Positions 1 through 6,347 of a stretch of 12,520 nucleotides of DNA are shown one piece after another. Numbering within the stretch: the stretch's first letter is position 1; every line of letters begins with the position of its first letter. The stretch is from Paracoccaceae bacterium (GTDB lineage Bacteria > Pseudomonadota > Alphaproteobacteria > Rhodobacterales > Rhodobacteraceae), in NCBI GenBank assembly GCA_011523445.1, contig WTGT01000303.1:1-12520 (forward strand). The letters are read 5' to 3'. The position numbers and the translations under genes were made by a program. The notes below the pieces were generated by a model. The model saw only the letters and a list, made by a program, of their open reading frames with translations, did not search any database and was not told the DNA's origin.

Positions 1-891
1 ACAGGACTGTTTTACCCTCCAAACAAAGCGGCAAGTGAGAAAGAGGTTGTAGGGGTTGCAAGTGCCATGAAAAAACATGGAGGCATTTATACCACTCATA
101 TGAGGGATGAAGGGGATGATGTAATAAAAAGTATTGATGAGTCTCTTTCGACGGCTAAAAAGGCAGGTGTTCCCCTTCTCATATCCCATCATAAATGTAC
201 CGGTCGCCAAAACTGGGGTCGAACCCGGGAAACCCTGCAATTACTGGAAGAGCATCGTCCATCGTTACCACTGAACTTTGATATTTATCCCTATACGGCC
301 GGTTCCACAATCTTGCAAGAGGATCAGGTAAGTGAGGAAACAAGGATTATGGTTACTTGGTCAAAAACACATCCTGAAAGAACGGGTCAGGAATTGGGTG
401 ACATAGCAAGGGAGTGGGAAGTTTCCTGCAAGGAAGCTGCAAGACGGCTAAAGCCTGCTGGTGCCATATATTTCCAGATGCATGAAGAAGATGTTCAGAG
501 GCTGTTGAAATCTAATATAGCAATAATTGGATCAGATGGTATTCCCGAAGACGAACATCCACATCCACGTCTCTGGGGTACCTTTCCAAGAATAATTGGT
601 CATTATGCAAGGGAACTTGGTTTGTTGACCATGTCTGAAGCAATAAACAAAATGACCGGTTTGCCAGCGAAGGTATTTGGATTGGGCAAGCGGGGAAGGA
701 TAGCTCCAGACCATTTTGCAGATTTGGTAATTTTTGACCCAAAGACCATCATCGACAAAGCAGATTACGATAACCCCAAGGTCCCAAGTGAGGGAATCAA
801 TGCGGTTTGGGTTAATGGCAAGGAGGTTTTAAACTCCGGCAGTATCGGAGTTTCCGATGCGGGCAGATTGTTGCAATCAGATTTTTCCTGA
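1..891 (+). CDS. N-acyl-D-amino-acid deacylase (D-aminoacylase family), 5' end outside window
   Basis: The frame is open from the first base, so this is the C-terminal 296 residues of a protein whose family is usually about 480-530 residues long. The ATG at 67 is internal: the codons before it read TGLFYPP, which belongs to the conserved core. Family members are amidohydrolases that hydrolyse N-acyl-D-amino acids to a carboxylate and the free D-amino acid. Visible metal-site motifs are THMRDE (His at bases 97-99), SHHK (bases 184-195) and GSDG (Asp at 535-537); these match the His, His and Asp ligands known for D-aminoacylases. The C-terminus has the usual NKMTGLPA and RGRIAPDHFADLVIFDP segments, where the beta-sandwich domain closes. 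It ends 12 bases from the convergent D-amino-acid enzyme gene. The family is clear; the precise acyl or amino-acid substrate is not. Confidence 0.9.
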   Translation, partial: TGLFYPPNKAASEKEVVGVASAMKKHGGIYTTHMRDEGDDVIKSIDESLSTAKKAGVPLLISHHKCTGRQNWGRTRETLQLLEEHRPSLPLNFDIYPYTAGSTILQEDQVSEETRIMVTWSKTHPERTGQELGDIAREWEVSCKEAARRLKPAGAIYFQMHEEDVQRLLKSNIAIIGSDGIPEDEHPHPRLWGTFPRIIGHYARELGLLTMSEAINKMTGLPAKVFGLGKRGRIAPDHFADLVIFDPKTIIDKADYDNPKVPSEGINAVWVNGKEVLNSGSIGVSDAGRLLQSDFS

Positions 892-903
892 GTAAAACCA
901 AAA

Positions 904-2004
904 TCAACTAACACGACCCCTGGCGTCAACCTTGACGAGCCCCAATATCTTGTCCCCTGATTTCAGGGCTATGTAATCGTATAGATTAATAACGGGACAA
1001 ATATGGTTTGGGAGTATCTCTACAAGATCACCAACATTCGGTGATGGTTCACCCGTCACCTCCAACTGACCATGTTCCTCACTCAGTTTTCGTACCTTCG
1101 CCTGAGAACCTGGGTCTATTCCATAACCAATCAAGCCGTTAAGGTCACTTGTCAGGGCCTTTGAGCCCGCATCCAGAATTATCCTGTCTTCTGTGGGTTT
1201 TGAAACTACGGTGGTTAATACCCTCGCTGCGCAATTCCGAAGTTGGCAACTACCCTTTTCCAACATTATACGATCATTGAAAATATAGGTTCCAGCCCGG
1301 TATTCGGTTATCCCCTCCAACCCCTCTTCCAAAAAGAGATCCTTGGTACCTCCTGAAGATATGGTTTGCACTGGAATGCCATTACCCTCAAGCACCATTC
1401 GCAAGTTAGACAACAGAGCAGAAACCTCTTTCCTTGCACCTGACGGTGGATAGGTCATAAGACCCTTGAAACGTAAATTCGAACTTGAAACAATGGTTTG
1501 GGCCAATTGCAATACCTGTTCGGGATTGGCAAGACCGTTTCGTTTGAAACCAGTATCACATTCGATTAGCAAATCCAGGTTGATGTTGTTGTTTGCCGCA
1601 GCCGTATTCAATTGGGTGATACAAAATTCATTATCGGCAACCAAGGTAAGTTTTGTCTGTCTGGCCAGATTGATCAATCTAGTCAGTTTTCGTTGACCGA
1701 TAATGTTATAGGCAATCAAAATATCACCAATGCCTGCTTCTGCCATGATTTCTGCTTCACCCAACTTTTGGACAGTAATTCCACAAGCACCCAAATGCAG
1801 TTGGATTTTGGCGAATGGTACCATTTTGTGGGTTTTGACATGTGGCCGAAAAGCAATTCCCAAATTATCAAAATACCTTTGAACACTGATCAGGTTTTGA
1901 AGCACTATCTCCAGATCAATAACCGGTATGGGGGTATCAAGTTCTTCCAAACATGTTACTGTTTCTTTAAAGCTAAAATATGACTGTGCTTCTTCGAATG
2001 TCAT
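904..2004 (-). CDS. D-threonine aldolase / D-serine dehydratase-like PLP enzyme (DSD1 family)
   Basis: A 366-residue fold-type III PLP protein with an alanine-racemase-like N-terminal barrel. The N-terminal LDTPIPVIDL segment and RPHVKTHK (residues 53-60) are diagnostic; Lys57 is the expected Schiff-base lysine. Near the C-terminus H334-I-C336 (PNHICPVINLYD) supplies a His-x-Cys metal pair. In characterised members His-x-Cys is found in eukaryotic-type D-serine dehydratase, whereas D-threonine aldolases tend to have His-x-Asp, so dehydratase-like chemistry is possible but not proven. The ATG at 2004 has no clear Shine-Dalgarno sequence and gives a roughly 20-residue extension before the conserved core; a shorter start cannot be excluded. 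Its neighbour is a D-aminoacylase gene, convergent and 12 bases away, which would generate free D-amino acids as possible substrates. Confidence 0.87.
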   Translation of the reverse strand: MTFEEAQSYFSFKETVTCLEELDTPIPVIDLEIVLQNLISVQRYFDNLGIAFRPHVKTHKMVPFAKIQLHLGACGITVQKLGEAEIMAEAGIGDILIAYNIIGQRKLTRLINLARQTKLTLVADNEFCITQLNTAAANNNINLDLLIECDTGFKRNGLANPEQVLQLAQTIVSSSNLRFKGLMTYPPSGARKEVSALLSNLRMVLEGNGIPVQTISSGGTKDLFLEEGLEGITEYRAGTYIFNDRIMLEKGSCQLRNCAARVLTTVVSKPTEDRIILDAGSKALTSDLNGLIGYGIDPGSQAKVRKLSEEHGQLEVTGEPSPNVGDLVEILPNHICPVINLYDYIALKSGDKILGLVKVDARGRVS

Positions 2005-2051
2005 CTGGATTAGAAAAATTGGGATCTTGTGTTTATTTACACGGTTGTAAA

Positions 2052-2082
2052 AGTATAAGCCATTTAGAAATTCAATTGTCCA
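2052..2082 (-). promoter_or_regulatory. candidate sigma70-like promoter of the DSD1-family gene
   Basis: Reading the minus strand, TGGACA (plus 2077-2082) is followed after 19 bases by TATACT (plus 2052-2057), about 48 bases before the start codon. Spacing is slightly long and no other support exists, so this is only a candidate. Confidence 0.27.
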
Positions 2083-2405
2083 ATATGGGTTTTTGTAAGA
2101 AGTATTTTATTTCACTTTTTGAATTAACAGGATTCTTATTTTAATTTATTCCCTAACCTAAAATAAGATCGTAATTGCCATCTGTTGAGTTTCTGTTTTA
2201 AACGGCTTTGAGCTACAATTGCGAACCCAAGAAATAGCGAATGGCTGCTTGCTAACCATCCTTTCTCTCTCGTTACTTTTACAGGGTAGCAGTTTTGGTA
2301 AGGAATTGCGGGTTCGTAGCAGGTACATGTCTTCGTCAGCCCATGCATGAGTTTGCAGATGAAGTAGTTTTAAAGGATATCAAAGGAAAGAGAGACAGGA
2401 AAACC
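2083..2405. other. AT-rich spacer with no recognisable gene
   Basis: This spacer between the divergent D-amino-acid enzyme gene and the AbiE module contains no convincing coding region. The short frames in it lack ribosome sites and recognisable domains. A 7-base inverted repeat (CGAACCC 2222-2228 / GGGTTCG 2310-2316) and a direct repeat AATTGCG (2218-2224, 2304-2310) occur about 80 bases apart, but this is within what chance can give. No tRNA fold or insertion-sequence end was seen. Confidence 0.5.
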
Positions 2406-2435
2406 TTGAATAAGTTTACACAAATACCATATGAT
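2406..2435 (+). promoter_or_regulatory. candidate promoter of the AbiE operon
   Basis: TTGAAT (2406-2411) and TATGAT (2430-2435) are separated by 18 bases and resemble sigma70 -35 and -10 boxes. Transcription would begin near 2442, leaving only about 14 bases before the ATG at 2456 or about 29 before the ATG at 2471. The operon may therefore be nearly leaderless. The -10 lies inside the dyad listed separately. Confidence 0.45.
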
Positions 2436-2452
2436 TGTATCTTAAGTGTAAA
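2415..2452. promoter_or_regulatory. dyad overlapping the AbiE promoter, possible AbiEi operator
   Basis: Perfect 7-base arms TTTACAC (2415-2421) and GTGTAAA (2446-2452) flank the candidate -10 box, with a slightly offset inner pair ATAC (2424-2427) / GTAT (2437-2440). AbiEi antitoxins are known to repress their own promoters by binding inverted repeats there, so the position fits. That this is the actual operator is inference. Confidence 0.42.
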
Positions 2453-2455
2453 TTA

Positions 2456-3028
2456 ATGGACTTAGATATCATGCGCCTTGAAGAAGCACTCAAAACCCTT
2501 GACCGATGGAGTCGGAGAGGTCGCTTTGTCTACACCCGCAATGACCTGCGGAAGCTTTTCCCGGGGGATAGTGATGTAACGTTCAAGGCTGGTCTTGAGC
2601 GGTTGACGACCACTGGTTTTCTGCAACGGGTGGCACGGGGGGTTTACATGTACAAACTGTCGGGAGATCCTGGACAGCATCTGCTTGAGCGGATTGCTGT
2701 CACCCTTCGCCGGGGACATTACAACTATCTCAGCTTGGAGTCGGCTTTGTCAGTTTACGGAATCATCTCCCAGGTCCCGTTGGCCGGCATTACCGTGATG
2801 ACAACGGGCCGTTCCGGAGTCTTTGACACAACCCTTGGAAGGATTGAATTCATCCACACCAAAAGAAGCGGCGACCATATCCTTGCCCATACCAGGGATG
2901 TTGGTCACCCGCTACGCCTGGCAACGCCGGGGGCAGCTGTCAGGGATCTGCGACGGGTTGGGCGGAACGTCCACCTGATTGACGAGGAGGAATTGAAGGA
3001 GGTCCTTGCCGATGCAGGCCAGAATTGA
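2456..3028 (+). CDS. AbiEi-family antitoxin / transcriptional regulator
   Basis: The 190-residue protein has an N-terminal winged-helix region (roughly residues 6-65, containing FVYTRNDLRKLFP and a GVYMYK wing) and the typical AbiEi segment YNYLSLESALSVYGII, followed by a mixed alpha/beta C-terminal domain. In characterised type IV AbiE systems this protein counters the AbiEii toxin without forming a stable complex with it and represses the operon. The ATG at 2456 was chosen over an upstream TTG at 2435, which lies in the -10 box. The in-frame ATG at 2471 (MRLEEALKTL) is an equally reasonable start; neither has a clear Shine-Dalgarno sequence. The stop overlaps the downstream toxin gene by 17 bases. 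Bases 2581-2640 contain 36 G or C out of 60, above neighbouring housekeeping stretches, consistent with transfer. Confidence 0.82.
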   Translation: MDLDIMRLEEALKTLDRWSRRGRFVYTRNDLRKLFPGDSDVTFKAGLERLTTTGFLQRVARGVYMYKLSGDPGQHLLERIAVTLRRGHYNYLSLESALSVYGIISQVPLAGITVMTTGRSGVFDTTLGRIEFIHTKRSGDHILAHTRDVGHPLRLATPGAAVRDLRRVGRNVHLIDEEELKEVLADAGQN

Positions 3029-3914
3029 TTTACAGAACATGCTGGAGCAGGTCTGGGTTCAAAAACCCGAATTGCAGGCATTGGAATCAGTGGTGATCAA
3101 GGAACTGATCCATTACGAGATCCTGTGGGCATTGGATAGGAAGGGGTTTCTCGATCAATTGACTTTTCATGGTGGCACGGCATTGCGCCTCTGTTTCGGT
3201 GCCAACCGATTGAGCGAGGATCTGGATTTTGCCGGTGGTCCCGATTTTACCCGTAAGGATGTGGACGGGATTTCGGAGGTCCTCCGGACGCATTTGACAC
3301 GTCGGTATGGTCTGGAGGTTACTGTCAAGGAACCGAAACCCCGAAAAAAGGAAGGTCCTGCAGTGGCGGTTGATACTTGGCAAATTTCAGTCGTTACCAA
3401 TCCCCAGCAGAAGCACCTGCCACGCCAGAGGATCAAGATCGACATTGCCACAATGGAATCCAGAAGCAGGGACCTACATTCATTAAGGCCTAACTATGCG
3501 GTTCTGCCAAGCGGATTCGATGATTTACTTGTACCGGCCATGAGTCAAGAAGAGATCATGGCCAACAAGATCGTGTCCCTACCGGTTGCCGTCAACCGGA
3601 ACAGGATTCGTTTCCGTGATATTTGGGATATAGCTTGGCTAGACCGACGAGGGATTCAAACCAATCATGAATGGATCACCGGAAGAATCGGAGAATTCGG
3701 AATAGAAGACTTTGGAGAACGGGTGAAAGCCATGCGACAAATACTTCAACAAGCCGAAACCCAAACACGTTTCAGGGAAGAGATGGCACGATTCCTCCCA
3801 CTTGACGTCATAACCCGAACCATTGATCGGCCCGAATACATGTCACATGTGATCAGGACTGTAGACGGACGGCTAGCCGAATCAACCTCTGAGCAAGGAC
3901 ACGGAAGCTTTTAG
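3012..3914 (+). CDS. AbiEii/AbiGii-family nucleotidyltransferase toxin
   Basis: A 300-residue member of the DUF1814/AbiEii nucleotidyltransferase family. GGTALRL (residues 54-60) and SEDLDF (68-73, Asp70 and Asp72) form the nucleotidyltransferase signature; further conserved elements are KIDIAT (Asp144), ANKIVSL (Lys186) and RFRDIWDI (Asp203, Asp206). All expected polar residues are present, so the toxin looks intact. Related toxins reversibly block growth or abort phage infection, and the mycobacterial MenT relatives add nucleotides to tRNA 3' ends; the target of this one is unknown. The ATG at 3012 was chosen because AGGAGG (2997-3002) lies 9 bases upstream; a TTG at 3006 would be too close to it. 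The Shine-Dalgarno sequence is inside abiEi and the genes overlap by 17 bases, indicating translational coupling. Confidence 0.87.
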   Translation: MQARIDLQNMLEQVWVQKPELQALESVVIKELIHYEILWALDRKGFLDQLTFHGGTALRLCFGANRLSEDLDFAGGPDFTRKDVDGISEVLRTHLTRRYGLEVTVKEPKPRKKEGPAVAVDTWQISVVTNPQQKHLPRQRIKIDIATMESRSRDLHSLRPNYAVLPSGFDDLLVPAMSQEEIMANKIVSLPVAVNRNRIRFRDIWDIAWLDRRGIQTNHEWITGRIGEFGIEDFGERVKAMRQILQQAETQTRFREEMARFLPLDVITRTIDRPEYMSHVIRTVDGRLAESTSEQGHGSF

Positions 3915-3919
3915 ACATG

Positions 3920-3940
3920 CCGTTAATCAACGGTAATTTT
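3920..3940 (+). terminator. weak hairpin just after abiEii
   Basis: CCGTT (3920-3924) and AACGG (3929-3933) enclose a 4-base loop, followed by TAATTTT. It begins 5 bases after the stop codon. The stem is short and the T-tract interrupted, so it is a weak terminator candidate. Confidence 0.33.
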
Positions 3941-4024
3941 AATCATGAGTATTAGGACATTTTGTTTTACCATTACATGGAATACACTGAGGAATAACCA
4001 ATAGGATGGCAATGAAATAAGCTC

Positions 4025-4067
4025 CCTTGAACGATCCCTATCGGGCAGGTGGAATCCTCAAGGTTTT
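4025..4067 (+). terminator. second hairpin downstream of the AbiE operon
   Basis: CCTTGA (4025-4030) pairs with TCAAGG (4058-4063), immediately followed by TTTT. The 27-base loop holds the sequence ATCCCTATCGGG that recurs at 8777-8788. The long loop makes terminator function uncertain. Confidence 0.3.
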
Positions 4068-4255
4068 AAAGCCTGAATCATAAATCACAAAAGTAATAAA
4101 ATGATGCTGTTTGCCCTATAAATTAAAACTGATTTTGAACTCAATAATGGTTTTATGTCTGGAATTTTATGGAATTTACAACATAATTGGACTTTTGGAA
4201 CAGGCTCTTAGTTTATACTTGGATTATATGTTTATGCTTGTTGTAGGATCATCAC
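4068..4255. other. AT-rich spacer upstream of the deacylase gene
   Basis: No coding region, RNA gene or convincing promoter pair was identified. Several TTGGA- and TATA-like words occur but none is properly spaced. Confidence 0.4.
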
Positions 4256-5275
4256 ATGTCAACAAAATTTGTGTCATCTTCAATTGATTGGGAAAAGGAA
4301 GGCAAGCAGGTTGGGGACCTGAGAGTCCAATGGTCGGATAATTTGGTGCCATTGGGATACCATGCTGTTCCCTTGATTTATTTTCGCAAGGGCCAGGGAC
4401 CTAATGTATTGCTTCTGGGAGGAGTGCATGGTGATGAATTCGAAGGACCATCCTCCCTGATGAGGCTCATTCAGAATATTGATCCTGAGAAAGTCTCGGG
4501 TAAAATCATGATAATACCAGCTCTAAATCGACCAGCGGTATCCGTTTCCGAAAGAAACTCTCCTCTGGATGGAAAAAATATGAACAGGTCCTTTCCGGGT
4601 AACGCGCAGGGAACACCAACAGAGTTGATAAGCTGTCATATTGAATCAGTCGTAATTCCCAACTGTGATGCTGTAATTGACCTGCATTCAGGAGGTAAAG
4701 CATCTTACTTTACTCCGTGTACCCTTGTCACCGAAGTCGCCAACCGGGAGGTCATGAAAGCAAGCCTTGAGCTGGCCGAGGAATTCGGTTTACCAACCTT
4801 GTGGAAATTGGGAGAGTATAATGATGATCGATCCGTAAATTCTGCAGCAGCTCGCAATGCGGTACCCATGATTGCTGCTGAATTGGGTGGGGGAGGGGGA
4901 AGTTCACCAGAGTTGACCAGGGCATCTGAAGAGGGCCTATATCGATGTCTGGCCCAATTGGAAGTTTATCCTAATCCGTTTGAAGAGGAATTGGTTCAAG
5001 GCACCAGGATAGCAAGGACCGTTTATACGGAAGATTTGAACCAATGCATATTTGCCCCGGGCAGAGGACTTTTCGATCGAGATTGCAAGGCCGGAAGTTA
5101 TGTGCAACAGGGTGACGTTGCCGGATATTTTCATTGGCTTGAAGAACCAGAAAGAGCATCAGTAACAATAAGGTTCCCAAATTCGGGATTTGTTCTAGCT
5201 CACTTGAATCGGGGGATGGTCAACAGGGGAGAAATGCTTTTCCTGATAACACAGGAAACCGAATTCAATAGCTGA
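4256..5275 (+). CDS. succinylglutamate desuccinylase/aspartoacylase-family zinc deacylase (DoeB-like)
   Basis: A 339-residue M14-like zinc enzyme. The signature GGVHGDEFEGP supplies His58 and Glu61, IDLHSGG supplies His144, and AAELGGGGG supplies Glu209, the expected two His plus Glu zinc ligands and the catalytic Glu. The C-terminal part (from about residue 255, FAPGRGLF onward) resembles the small beta domain with a VQQGDVAGYF lipoyl-like turn seen in this family. The overall pattern is closest in my judgement to N-alpha-acetyl-L-2,4-diaminobutyrate deacetylase (DoeB) of ectoine degradation and its many uncharacterised relatives. However, no other ectoine gene is present, so the substrate is open. 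The ATG at 4256 is preceded by a weak AGGA at a plausible distance. It stands alone, flanked by AT-rich spacers. Confidence 0.82.
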   Translation: MSTKFVSSSIDWEKEGKQVGDLRVQWSDNLVPLGYHAVPLIYFRKGQGPNVLLLGGVHGDEFEGPSSLMRLIQNIDPEKVSGKIMIIPALNRPAVSVSERNSPLDGKNMNRSFPGNAQGTPTELISCHIESVVIPNCDAVIDLHSGGKASYFTPCTLVTEVANREVMKASLELAEEFGLPTLWKLGEYNDDRSVNSAAARNAVPMIAAELGGGGGSSPELTRASEEGLYRCLAQLEVYPNPFEEELVQGTRIARTVYTEDLNQCIFAPGRGLFDRDCKAGSYVQQGDVAGYFHWLEEPERASVTIRFPNSGFVLAHLNRGMVNRGEMLFLITQETEFNS

Positions 5276-5294
5276 TATTTCCCCGAGGCACTCG

Positions 5295-5316
5295 AAAAAG
5301 CTAGTTATTGGACTAG
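5295..5316 (-). terminator. probable terminator of tRNA-Lys
   Basis: On the minus strand CTAGT-CCAATA-ACTAG is followed by C and TTTTT. It starts 20 bases after the tRNA CCA end. The stem is only 5 base pairs, but position and T-run fit an intrinsic terminator. Confidence 0.45.
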
Positions 5317-5336
5317 ATTATGGGAAGATAAATTGT

Positions 5337-5412
5337 TGGTGAGCCCGACAGGATTCGAACCTGTGACCCACTGATTAAAAGTCAGTTGCTCTACCAGCTG
5401 AGCTACGGGCCC
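5337..5412 (-). tRNA. tRNA-Lys (anticodon UUU)
   Basis: A 76-base gene with the CCA encoded. The acceptor GGGCCCG pairs with CGGGCTC (one G-U). The anticodon arm is ACTGA-CTTTTAA-TCAGT, giving anticodon UUU with A37, and the T arm is ACAGG-TTCGAAT-CCTGT. The D arm region GCTCAGCTGGTAGAGC is canonical. All positions expected for a functional elongator tRNA are present. It is divergent from dapF, and mtaB, whose product methylthiolates t6A37 in this class of tRNA, lies about 0.9 kb away on the opposite strand. Confidence 0.97.
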
Positions 5413-5507
5413 ACTAAATTGAGAGGAATATCAATAGTTAAGTTTCGCTCTTTTCCAAGTATTTAGGATGTAGAAGTTCAAATTTTAAGAAGAATTTTGA
5501 AATTACC

Positions 5508-6347
5508 ATGAAAAATCAGAATTTACCCATAGAATTTATGAAAATGCATGGTCTGGGTAACGACTTTGTAGTTATTGATACCAGAGGTAGGCCTTTACCT
5601 GTGGGATCAATTGTTGCTGAAACTCTTTCTGACCGTCGTTTTGGAATCGGGTATGATCAATTGGTCTTGATTGAAGAGAGTGATGTGGCTCATGCCAGGT
5701 TGGTTTTCTTCAATTCTGATGGTAGTCCTTCCGCAACCTGTGGAAATGCAACTAGATGTTTGGGAAGGTATTTCATGGATCAGGAAAATATCCCAATGGT
5801 GCAACTTGAAACCGATGGGGGCATTTTGGACTGTCATGACGCAGGAAACGGTTGGAGCAGGGTAAATATGGGCATCCCCTTGCTTGATTGGCATGAAATT
5901 CCTTTGGCTGAAGAAATGAACACCTTGGAACTCCCCATAGAGGGAAATCCCTGTGCGGTTGGAATGGGGAATCCACATTGTGTCTTTTTTGTGGGTAATG
6001 CAGAAGCGGTTGACCTTGCGGACATTGGTCCACGAATTGAGCATCACCCCCTGTTTCCAAAACGTACCAATGTTGAATTCGTTTCCATAAGGTCACAATC
6101 GGAAATCAGGGTCAGAATTTGGGAAAGGGGAGCAGGAATTACATTGGCCTCTGGTTCCGGAACTTGTGCAGCCGTAATTGCTTCAATTAGAAGGGGGTTA
6201 ACCTCCAGTAAGGTTGATGTCCAGGCTGATGGAGGATGTTTGAACATTGAATGGTCGGATGATGGCGTCTGGATGACCGGTCCTACCTCCCATGTGTTTA
6301 ATGGTACATTATCCCGTGAGTTTCAGGAGAACATCCTTGCTTCCTGA
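5508..6347 (+). CDS. dapF: diaminopimelate epimerase
   Basis: The 279-residue cytoplasmic enzyme interconverts LL- and meso-diaminopimelate, feeding lysine and peptidoglycan synthesis. Conserved blocks are KMHGLGNDFVVID, FGIGYDQL, NSDGSPSATCGNATR with the first catalytic cysteine Cys78, GMGNPHCVFFV and WERGAGITL. The second catalytic cysteine (Cys217 in E. coli, in ACGSG) is replaced here by Ser215 in LASGSGTC; another cysteine follows at 220. I recall similar serine-containing motifs in other alphaproteobacterial DapF proteins but cannot verify that here. The ATG at 5508 gives the usual short lead into IEFMKMHG. It has no strong Shine-Dalgarno sequence. mtaB starts inside its 3' end, so the two are translationally coupled. 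Confidence 0.93.
   Translation: MKNQNLPIEFMKMHGLGNDFVVIDTRGRPLPVGSIVAETLSDRRFGIGYDQLVLIEESDVAHARLVFFNSDGSPSATCGNATRCLGRYFMDQENIPMVQLETDGGILDCHDAGNGWSRVNMGIPLLDWHEIPLAEEMNTLELPIEGNPCAVGMGNPHCVFFVGNAEAVDLADIGPRIEHHPLFPKRTNVEFVSIRSQSEIRVRIWERGAGITLASGSGTCAAVIASIRRGLTSSKVDVQADGGCLNIEWSDDGVWMTGPTSHVFNGTLSREFQENILAS

Noticed and set aside
1612..1983. A 123-codon plus-strand frame opposite the DSD1-family gene
   Set aside because: It is a shadow of a clearly conserved minus-strand gene, with no domain of its own.
2222..2316. CGAACCC/GGGTTCG inverted repeat resembling a tRNA T arm
   Set aside because: No acceptor, D or anticodon arm can be built around either copy.
2136..2348. A 70-codon minus-strand frame in the spacer before abiE
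   Set aside because: No ribosome site, no recognisable domain and composition like the surrounding AT-rich non-coding DNA.
5337..5412. tRNA-Lys as an integration site for a mobile element
   Set aside because: No integrase gene and no direct repeat of the tRNA 3' end were found; the AbiE module lies 1.4 kb away with an unrelated gene in between.
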